Below are positions 57,212 through 64,000 of a DNA stretch of 64,000 nt, piece by piece. Each line of letters opens with the position of its first letter. The first letter of the stretch is position 1. Source of the stretch: Chlorobiaceae bacterium (lineage in GTDB: Bacteria > Bacteroidota > Chlorobiia > Chlorobiales > Chlorobiaceae); the NCBI GenBank assembly GCA_013334965.1, contig JAAXWO010000006.1, forward strand, positions 1 through 64,000. The letters are read 5' to 3'. The notes beneath the pieces were generated by a model that was not told where the DNA came from, made no database searches, and was given only the letters and a program-made list of their open reading frames with translations. The position numbers and the translations under genes are program-made.

Positions 57212-59968
57212 TCACAGGACCAATCCTTTCTGCGCATCTTTTTTCCCCCTGAACATGGTTATCCTGTAGCCGCATGGTACCCTGATCATTTCCGGCGTTA
57301 TTTCATGTTCGCTGTCAATGAGCAGGTCTATTCCGCTGATGCCCGTTTTGCCGGTAACTTTCGCGGTGAGCGCAATAAGCGACTTCCAGGCGGATGCAGA
57401 ACCGACGCTTTTGACGTTCTCCTCGTTATTTCGTGATACCCAGCTTCCGTTCGCCCAGCTTCCGACAAGGACGATGCCCGCTTTAGGATCGATGGCCCTG
57501 ACGGCGCTCGCGATGTCGCTGAGCAGTGGCTTGAAAATAGGCAGTTTGTCGGCTGTCGCATATCTCCTGGCACGCGCAAGCACCAGTTTTTCCCATTCGA
57601 TCGCCTCTTTTGCCGTCGGACCCTGTATCTCCGTCAAGCCTGCAGGGCCGAATTTTTCATGCAGCCAGCGGTACTGCTTTTCGTCGTACGCTCCTGCGAC
57701 GATTCGGCACGTGTGGGGTGGCGGCTGGATGCCGACGGGTTCCCATGAGTCGTCGACCCGGCGGTACATGCCGTTCTGGTCATAGGCGTAGCGGATCCGG
57801 TTTCCCTGTACCCCTTCGAACTCAATCCTGAATTGGTGACCTTTGATCGAGCGGATCAGGACATTGCCGGTGCCTGCCGCATGATCGAAAACCAGGCCGA
57901 GCGGAAACAGCTCATTGAGCTTCTGCATGATGGCCGAGTGCCCGTATCTCCTCAGGTCGGCCAGTGGCACGCTAATGTCCCGCGGATGCTTTACGTCGAC
58001 GAAAGCCCTTCCCTGGATGGTATAACGGCATACCCTCACGATGTAATTGTCGGCCAGACGGGCCCGTTCCTGCTCACTTGACGCGGGAGCCTTCGACGAG
58101 GCCTTGATCCTGTAGCCTCGCAGGGCAAGGTTGTTCATATGCCGTATGCTGTCGATCCAGCCGTATTCGCATTCACCTACGAGGATGTCCGGCACGATCC
58201 TGGTTTCAGAGATACGGTAGGGCAGGGAGAAGTCTGCCACGACGACGTTTGGCTTCAGATTGACCAGAATGTCGCGGAGCGGATTGTTTGCCGCTATCGA
58301 TCCCGTCTGGCTGTGACAGACCAGCACGAATGTGCCGCCACGGGGAACCCCCGCAATGTGCTCGATGCCGGGATGCTTCTTGAGAAAATTGCCGAGGTAG
58401 TTCTGTTCGCTCTCTTCAGTCTGTGGCGTGGCAGGTTTACCCGTCTGGAGGACGAGCACATCGAAAGGCAGTCGGTTGCTGCGTATCTTGCCCTTGAGGG
58501 TTTCAAGCGTTTTGGTCCATTCCAGCCCGATGTGCCCTTCGATACGGAAAAAGCCGTTCTGTTCCAGATCGAAGAGTATCGAATCGTCCGTTTTGATCCT
58601 GTAGCCGGTATTGAGGTTTTTTCGCCCGATCCTGGACTTCCTGAAATCCCAGGCGTCGAGCAGGGCCGCCGAAAGGTCATAGTAGCAGGGAATTGGCTTG
58701 CCGGAAAGGGCGGTATCTCCGCTCCGGCTCGGGGTGATCCTGACCAGGCTGTCGATAGCAAGTTTTTCGTCCGGCACGGGCAGGTCGAATTCGTCGACCA
58801 TCAGCCGGAGCCTCTGGAAGAGGGAGTGCAATTCACGACTTTGCGCCTTTCTGTCTACGATAGCCGGGGATGGGCGGAAAAAGTGTCGGTAAGCCAATAG
58901 TCCCGCTTCGTCAGCAGGAGTCCCCGGAACCGTCGATTTTTCCAGTTCACCCAGTTCCAGATGGCGCGGGAAGAGCGCTCCGGGCGGGTTGCACAGGCTC
59001 ATCAGTTCAAGGGCTTTCCATCTGAACTCTTCGTAAGCCTGGATAAGGTCGTCCAGGAAATCATGGTGGTACTGGAACAGCAGGGCTTTGTTGCCGTCAG
59101 GCTTCATAAACCCGGCCTCAATTGCCGTGAGTTTTGCCGTGAAGCCTCCCGAAGCGATCGGCAACAGGGGGCTGAACGCTTCCTGGGCAGCATCCAGCGC
59201 CTCGCCGACTCTTCTGAAGAGGGATTTTCCGGTACCCTCCAGCGGGTCGACCAGGATTTTTTTATAGGCGGCAATGATAGATTCGGTATCTGAAATGTCG
59301 GATGCCGGAACGTCGAAGCGAGGCATCCTGATATCCTTGAGGTTCAGCCTGGAAGCGAGGTTCGGGAAAAAGTCACCAGTCGACTTCAGTTTTTTCACTG
59401 TTGCCGCGCTTTCCGAATGCAGGTCGTCAAGCCATGAGTCGGGCACGAGCAGTTTTCGCACGCTCACCGTGACTTTTTTCCCACGGTCGTCGCAAGAGCC
59501 GGGAGTGCAGATTTTCAGGTCGGTTTCAAGGAGCTCGACGTAAAGCAGTACCACCATTCCTTTCAGGTCGGCCAGTTTGAGGGGATCTCCCTCCTCATAA
59601 TGTTCATGTTCCGCGTCGAGCAGTTCAAGCAGGTTATTGGCCACTTTGGCATCGGCAGGAAGTAATGGTTTATAGCCGTCCAGCACCTCCAGCCTCCGGT
59701 AGCGGTCGGCCTCGAACCCTGTGTCTTCGACGACGGCTACAAATCCTTCGGAGGTGATGCCATAGCCTTTTGTAATGGTTACCGATCCGTAGGTCGCGTT
59801 TTTCGGAGTGACGTGCACCTTAAGGCCGCAAACGATGCCGACGCCAGTCATCACTGCGCGAGTCAGGCGGCCCTGCTCGCCCAGGTATCGATTCATGCAG
59901 TTGAGATGATCGGCGTTAAGCACCTGGTTTGCTTCGAAAACCGGATATTTGTTGTTCTCTGGAATCAT
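57212..59968 (-). CDS. large eCIS-associated protein of unknown function
   Basis: A 918-residue protein without signal peptide or membrane segments. The N-terminal 130 residues (VFEANQVLNADHLNCMNRYLGEQGRLTRAVMTGVGIVCGL and SVTITKGYGITSEGFV) match a block seen in eCIS loci of Bacteroidota-like bacteria, perhaps a particle or fibre component. The middle (about 190-700) is unassigned. The last 100 residues contain VLVGSWANGS and later SGIDLLID, recalling the GS...DxD core of nucleotidyltransferases, but the first Asp is Gly and the spacing is long. It sits 43 bases after the baseplate gene and 264 bases before the tape-measure-type gene. Confidence 0.7.
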   Translation of the reverse strand: MIPENNKYPVFEANQVLNADHLNCMNRYLGEQGRLTRAVMTGVGIVCGLKVHVTPKNATYGSVTITKGYGITSEGFVAVVEDTGFEADRYRRLEVLDGYKPLLPADAKVANNLLELLDAEHEHYEEGDPLKLADLKGMVVLLYVELLETDLKICTPGSCDDRGKKVTVSVRKLLVPDSWLDDLHSESAATVKKLKSTGDFFPNLASRLNLKDIRMPRFDVPASDISDTESIIAAYKKILVDPLEGTGKSLFRRVGEALDAAQEAFSPLLPIASGGFTAKLTAIEAGFMKPDGNKALLFQYHHDFLDDLIQAYEEFRWKALELMSLCNPPGALFPRHLELGELEKSTVPGTPADEAGLLAYRHFFRPSPAIVDRKAQSRELHSLFQRLRLMVDEFDLPVPDEKLAIDSLVRITPSRSGDTALSGKPIPCYYDLSAALLDAWDFRKSRIGRKNLNTGYRIKTDDSILFDLEQNGFFRIEGHIGLEWTKTLETLKGKIRSNRLPFDVLVLQTGKPATPQTEESEQNYLGNFLKKHPGIEHIAGVPRGGTFVLVCHSQTGSIAANNPLRDILVNLKPNVVVADFSLPYRISETRIVPDILVGECEYGWIDSIRHMNNLALRGYRIKASSKAPASSEQERARLADNYIVRVCRYTIQGRAFVDVKHPRDISVPLADLRRYGHSAIMQKLNELFPLGLVFDHAAGTGNVLIRSIKGHQFRIEFEGVQGNRIRYAYDQNGMYRRVDDSWEPVGIQPPPHTCRIVAGAYDEKQYRWLHEKFGPAGLTEIQGPTAKEAIEWEKLVLARARRYATADKLPIFKPLLSDIASAVRAIDPKAGIVLVGSWANGSWVSRNNEENVKSVGSASAWKSLIALTAKVTGKTGISGIDLLIDSEHEITPEMIRVPCGYRITMFRGKKDAQKGLVL

Positions 59969-60011
59969 GACATGCTCTTATTTAAGAGATTGATGGCCTG
60001 GGGTCTATTTG

Positions 60012-63000
60012 TTATTCACCGAGCATCGTGCTGTCGAGTCGAACCGGGTTCCTGTCGTTTCCGTCCTGGCAATCGTGCAGCGTGGCCTGCGGATAGACGC
60101 TCCTGAGTTTTGAGAGCATCGTGACGACATCCCACAGGGCCAGGCTTTCCCGGACCCGCGGTCCGTAAAGGCTGACGAAGAGTTTTTTCAGCGTGTTTTT
60201 CTCTTTCACCGAAAGTGACGGGCTGTTGAACGGCGCAGCGGTGACAGCGAGATCGAAAATGTCCGCGACGGCTTTATCCGTATCCTCCAAGTCGGCACCT
60301 GAACGTGCGGTCTGTTTCATCTTGTCGGCGAAGAGGCTTCCGAACTCTGCCACAGCCTGGGCGGCTGCTTCATGAGGGTCGAGCCAATGACCGATCATCC
60401 CGGCCAGGAGCGGCTCGATCAACCTTGCGAAATCACCGTTGCAACCGTTCCGGAACGGCGAGGCAGAGAGCTCTTCAAGCCAGGCTTTCCAGGCTTTTTC
60501 GAAGCGGTCGTAGATATGCCACTGGTCACCTTTTACAATTGCCGCGAAATGTCCGGTAAGCATCTCGAACACGCTGTCGCCGATGAGCCCGTAGTTGCTT
60601 ATCCCGCTGTAAATGTCCGACATGGGGTCGAGCTTTTTGCGGAACAGCTTGTCGAGCGCCGTTTCGACGCCGGGTTCATCGAGGCCAAGGTAGACGTTCG
60701 ATTCCATCCAGCCTGTGAAGGCGGCAATGGCTGCATCATAAAGGTTTCCGGCCCCCTTGAGCGCGCTCCTTACCGTAGGGTGTGCATTTGCAGCGGTCCT
60801 GCCGTCATTCCGGATGAGCGTTGCAAGTGCCTGGATCAGGTTTTTGTCGAGGCCTGTGCCATAATCCAGGTTTCCGACCCAGCAGATCTTTCCGAGCAGG
60901 TGCGCGGGGATCTCCTGGCGGATGGTGCGATCTGCGAAACGACGCAATTCGATGTTGGTGTCGAAAGGGGGGAGCCAGCCAGGCATGACCACCGTCAGCT
61001 GGAACGAGTAGGGGTCGGCTTCGCCGCAAGGCGCGCAATCGTTTCCGAGGCATACCTCCATCAGGGCATCGCCCGGAAATTTCGGTCTGAGCAGCAGATG
61101 CTCGACGATGATGATTTTCTCCTCTATATCCGGTTCCAGTCCGAGAAGGAGCGAAATCCTTTTTTTCAGCACCGCCTGGTTTTCAGGAGCCTCCGGATCC
61201 TTTGCATGGTTCAGGCCTTTTGACCTGTCACGGCTTACAAGAGGGTACGCCTTGAGGAAAGAGAGCTTGTCTTCGGCCGTCCGTGCCGCACCCTTGAGTT
61301 TGCCTTCGTAGCTGGTGAACTGCAGGGCGTAGTCATTGAACTGCTCTCCAAACCTTGCCATCACATGGTCGAGGAAGCGGTTCCTCCTGTCGAGCATGGT
61401 CGATTCTGTTTCTGCCATTTCGACAAGCCGCGTTTCGTCGAGTGCGGGTTTGAGGATGTCTGTGACACCGCGGATGATCTCTTCGCTGTTCAGGTTCTGC
61501 ACGAAGTAACTCTGTTTCAGCGTGCTGTCGAGCGAAAAGAGCTTCCTGGCGTTGGCGAGCTGGGCGAAGGCGTTGGCCAGGAGCTGCTCGAAGAGCATGA
61601 GGTAACCCTTCAACTGTCTGGCCTGTGCCCGGCGTTTCTCTGTCGCCGGTTCGCGTACGCCTTCAGGTCCGGTGCCGTAGATGAACGGCAAGGAGTACTG
61701 AACGGGCGAGTACGCATCGGGCGAACGGTATCTGCCTGCCGGTACTGGCAGGTCGAGAGGCTGCGTATACACGGTTTTCAGCTGCTCGGTTTCTCCCCGA
61801 AGCTGGTTGAGCGTGTCCTGCACTTCGGAAACTTCAGCCACGAAGGGGAGCCCGTTCTTGTAGAAAACGAATGCAGAGTTGTCGACGTAGAGTGTCGGCA
61901 GGCAGTTCTCGCTTATTTCGAGGGTCCATTCTGCACTGATTTTGTTCTTGTCGGACCCCGGGCCTCTATCCGCGACACCCTTGACCATCTGGCCTTTGCT
62001 GTCATATTTCGTCAGTCTGAGGTTCCTGACCGATACCACGCCATCGATTTCGACAAGTTCATTGATGATGTCGGAGGTGCGGAGGTGTCGCCTCAGGGTG
62101 GCGGCATCGAGCTCCTCCTGTCTGATGAAGCCGTGCTCGAGGATCGGTCCTTCAAAGATATTCTCTACGGCGACACCTTGACCTAAAAGCTCCTGGAGCG
62201 TATGGAACCCGACCGGCGGATTGAAATATCGCTCGATCCTGAACAGCACGGAGGCAAGCACCCGTTCGATATCTGTGTCTGCGCCCACCTCTATGTCTGC
62301 ACAGACGCTCACCTCTTCGGCGCTGACCGGCTTCAGGCAGCAGAACTCCTCACACAGGTTGCGGTGAGCCTGCAGAACTCCGGCGATTTCGCCCAGCTTG
62401 CGCTCGACGGCGGCAGCTTTTTTCAGGAAGGTTTCGGCTACAGCAGAGATGAGTTCAGTACTGTCGAAAAGCCCTGAATCCCATTCGGCAGGGAAGGCCT
62501 GCAGGTCGCTGGCGTTCCCGAATAGCCTTATGGGCAGCGCCTCCAGTTTGACGGCAGGAACGGATGCCTTGGTGAAGGCAATGGTTGCGTCGACAAAGTA
62601 CAGCCGCGGGCTCGCTGACTTTACGGGATCGGCAAACGTAAAGCTTTTTATCGGCGTCACCAGGGTCCCGTCGGTTTTGACAAGATTCGACAGGTCGCCC
62701 CAGAGGGCGCTGTTCCATTCCGGAAAACGGAACTCCGCCGTTACGGTGAACAGCCGGTCTCCGCTTTTGACTGTAAACGCATGCCGGATTTTGCGGTCGT
62801 TAAGGTCCCCGAGTTTCGAATCCCCTTCGAACTGAAGCATCACGTTCCATGTCCCGAGAGGCGAGACCGTGTCCGGATTTGTCTGGTATTCCGGCTTCCT
62901 GAAGGTCAGGCGGTCCTCTTTGCAGTCTGCATGGACGGTTACTTCGCAGGCGCAGGCCCTTGGCGCAACCCAAGCGTTGCTCACCCGGTCGCAATCGATG

Positions 63001-63329
63001 AGGATGCGACGGTAGTCGTCTGCGGTAAGCGGATTGACCGTCAGGATCTGCCTCGCGGTAAAGAAGGGCTGGCAAGGTTCAGTTGCGGCGCTGCCAGGAG
63101 GTTCTGCCAGCAGGTCGCCGATATCCCATCCGGTCCGGTATCCGAGATCGGTAATCGCATAGCAGAGGGCTTCCAGAATGGTGATGCCGGGATCGTGGCT
63201 GTTGTAATCGGTCCACCAACGGCTGCTCAACTGCTCTATGAACTCGATGCCCTTGCTGCGCAGGTACGCAAAATCCTGACTCGGTTCGAGTTTCGGTTCT
63301 TTCGGTATGGTAACGGGCTTTTCGGCCAT
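60012..63329 (-). CDS. large eCIS baseplate protein (J/gp6-like)
   Basis: A 1105-residue protein. Its N-terminus, FAYLRSKGIEFIEQLSSRWWTDYNSHDPGITILEALCYAITDLGYRT, is the typical opening of baseplate J/gp6-like wedge proteins of contractile injection systems. A Cys-rich patch (ACACEVTVHADCKED) follows near 125-140. The rest is mostly helical and unassigned, with a second Cys cluster (CLGNDCAPCGE) around 760. Two large wedge proteins in a row correspond to Afp11/Afp12 in the serovar entomophila antifeeding prophage; which one this is cannot be decided. It starts 33 bases after the preceding baseplate gene. Confidence 0.78.
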   Translation of the reverse strand: MAEKPVTIPKEPKLEPSQDFAYLRSKGIEFIEQLSSRWWTDYNSHDPGITILEALCYAITDLGYRTGWDIGDLLAEPPGSAATEPCQPFFTARQILTVNPLTADDYRRILIDCDRVSNAWVAPRACACEVTVHADCKEDRLTFRKPEYQTNPDTVSPLGTWNVMLQFEGDSKLGDLNDRKIRHAFTVKSGDRLFTVTAEFRFPEWNSALWGDLSNLVKTDGTLVTPIKSFTFADPVKSASPRLYFVDATIAFTKASVPAVKLEALPIRLFGNASDLQAFPAEWDSGLFDSTELISAVAETFLKKAAAVERKLGEIAGVLQAHRNLCEEFCCLKPVSAEEVSVCADIEVGADTDIERVLASVLFRIERYFNPPVGFHTLQELLGQGVAVENIFEGPILEHGFIRQEELDAATLRRHLRTSDIINELVEIDGVVSVRNLRLTKYDSKGQMVKGVADRGPGSDKNKISAEWTLEISENCLPTLYVDNSAFVFYKNGLPFVAEVSEVQDTLNQLRGETEQLKTVYTQPLDLPVPAGRYRSPDAYSPVQYSLPFIYGTGPEGVREPATEKRRAQARQLKGYLMLFEQLLANAFAQLANARKLFSLDSTLKQSYFVQNLNSEEIIRGVTDILKPALDETRLVEMAETESTMLDRRNRFLDHVMARFGEQFNDYALQFTSYEGKLKGAARTAEDKLSFLKAYPLVSRDRSKGLNHAKDPEAPENQAVLKKRISLLLGLEPDIEEKIIIVEHLLLRPKFPGDALMEVCLGNDCAPCGEADPYSFQLTVVMPGWLPPFDTNIELRRFADRTIRQEIPAHLLGKICWVGNLDYGTGLDKNLIQALATLIRNDGRTAANAHPTVRSALKGAGNLYDAAIAAFTGWMESNVYLGLDEPGVETALDKLFRKKLDPMSDIYSGISNYGLIGDSVFEMLTGHFAAIVKGDQWHIYDRFEKAWKAWLEELSASPFRNGCNGDFARLIEPLLAGMIGHWLDPHEAAAQAVAEFGSLFADKMKQTARSGADLEDTDKAVADIFDLAVTAAPFNSPSLSVKEKNTLKKLFVSLYGPRVRESLALWDVVTMLSKLRSVYPQATLHDCQDGNDRNPVRLDSTMLGE

Positions 63330-63362
63330 GTCGGATTATCGTTTATCGAAATGTTTTGGCTG

Positions 63363-64000
63363 TCAGCATCCGCTTTTTGTGACGGTCGTCTCCGATTCGG
63401 CAATAGCCGTGACCATATGCTCTCCGGACGGTACTGAAACGAGGATCGAAAGGGGCATGGATGCGACGGCCTCGTCGGTATCGCCGCTTTTCTTCATCTC
63501 ACCGTCGATGTGATAGAGCCTGAAATCGGTCACGTAGTCTACATATGGGCGCTCCTCCACGAAATCGATCAATGACGACTTGTGGATTTTGCCGCCGAAT
63601 GAGATATCCCGTCCCTCCTCGAAAGCCCAGGGCGAGAGGTGTCGTACCAGCTCCTGCCTGAGCAGGTCGAGATGAAACGCCTCGTCGGTGCCCGGCATGA
63701 ACTTTACCCGGAACCCGGTCTGGATTGATTCGAAGATGGGGTTCTCCACGTGCAGTGAGATCACTCCTGAAACGTGGCGTTCGAGAAACTTTCTGATGAG
63801 GTCGAGCTCTCCGAGATTGGTGTAGGGCCGGAGCGTATCGACGGCGTTGTGGTTGCGCAGGTTTGGGATGGTCACGACGGTGACGTGTCCCGGAGCAAGT
63901 TCCCGGTAGATGCCTATGCCGGTTTCACTCGGTTCGTACCTTGTGTGGTTCAGGCACTTCACCTTGTATATCTGCGGGAACGCATCGAGCACCATTCGCT
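63363..64000 (-). CDS. baseplate J-like eCIS protein, C-terminal part (partial)
   Basis: The frame runs open to the right edge, so only the last 210 or so residues are visible and the true start lies outside; the Met at 63995 is internal. Visible text includes VLDAFPQIYKVKCLNHT, GHVTVVTIPNLRNH, LDLIRKFLERHVSG and ISFGGKIHKSSLIDFVEERPYVDYVTDFRL, typical of the C-terminal end of baseplate J/gp6-like wedge proteins in eCIS and phage tails. It is the first visible gene of the operon; sheath, tube and other core genes are expected beyond the edge. Confidence 0.78.
   Translation of the reverse strand, partial: RMVLDAFPQIYKVKCLNHTRYEPSETGIGIYRELAPGHVTVVTIPNLRNHNAVDTLRPYTNLGELDLIRKFLERHVSGVISLHVENPIFESIQTGFRVKFMPGTDEAFHLDLLRQELVRHLSPWAFEEGRDISFGGKIHKSSLIDFVEERPYVDYVTDFRLYHIDGEMKKSGDTDEAVASMPLSILVSVPSGEHMVTAIAESETTVTKSGC

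Overview
The window is an ordinary stretch of bacterial chromosome with roughly balanced GC, no tRNA or rRNA genes and no recognisable insertion sequence. Gene content and style fit a green sulfur bacterium (Chlorobiota) or a close relative: fumarases of both classes, a biotin-dependent pyruvate carboxylase/oxaloacetate decarboxylase-type subunit, a membrane ferritin/VIT1 iron exporter and an extracellular contractile injection system. This taxonomic call is inference, not proof.

Layout. 1-5319: the end of a DsbD-like thioredoxin domain and a giant repetitive cadherin/RTX surface protein. 5530-10209: metal homeostasis, with a CadC-type repressor, an SO_0444-type permease, a CopA copper ATPase and a SagB-like oxidoreductase; two operator-like palindromes with identical geometry precede the repressor and the permease. 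10438-17521: release factor 3, a Sel1-repeat protein, a multi-PAS hybrid histidine kinase, a small basic secreted protein and a cytosine deaminase. 17530-20514: a polar amino acid ABC transporter operon that is odd twice over, because the substrate-binding lipoprotein appears circularly permuted and the ATPase carries an extra C-terminal domain. 21095-35583: pyrophosphatase, class II fumarase, a KdsC-like phosphatase plus NeuB, HtpG, MbfA-like iron exporter, a kinase/ATPase fusion, UspA, class I fumarase, the carboxylase subunit and a leucine-rich repeat protein. 35922-44581: GH65 phosphorylase plus glycosyltransferase, DnaE, thioredoxin and thioredoxin reductase.

44930-49210 is an arsenic island (arsR, arsC, arsD, arsA, acr3) inserted after trxB. 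It is followed directly by a second, decayed fragment of trxB (49216-49670) with a stop codon and a 69-bp deletion, so the island is flanked by two trxB copies. The fragment also supplies the end of the neighbouring Nudix gene.

49662-64000, all on the minus strand, is the distal part of an extracellular contractile injection system (eCIS) operon that continues past the right edge. In transcription order: a baseplate J-like protein (partial), a second large baseplate protein, a 918-residue eCIS-associated protein, a tape-measure-type protein, a DUF4157 cargo protein, a small immunity-like protein, an AAA+ ATPase and a Nudix hydrolase. The most striking point is the cargo: its C-terminus looks like the Ntox15/Tde1 DNase domain with an HxxD motif, and the next gene looks like a Tdi1-type immunity protein (GAD-like plus DUF1851). 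That pairing is known from type VI secretion; here it sits inside an eCIS operon, which suggests a contractile particle loaded with an antibacterial DNase against which the producer must protect itself.
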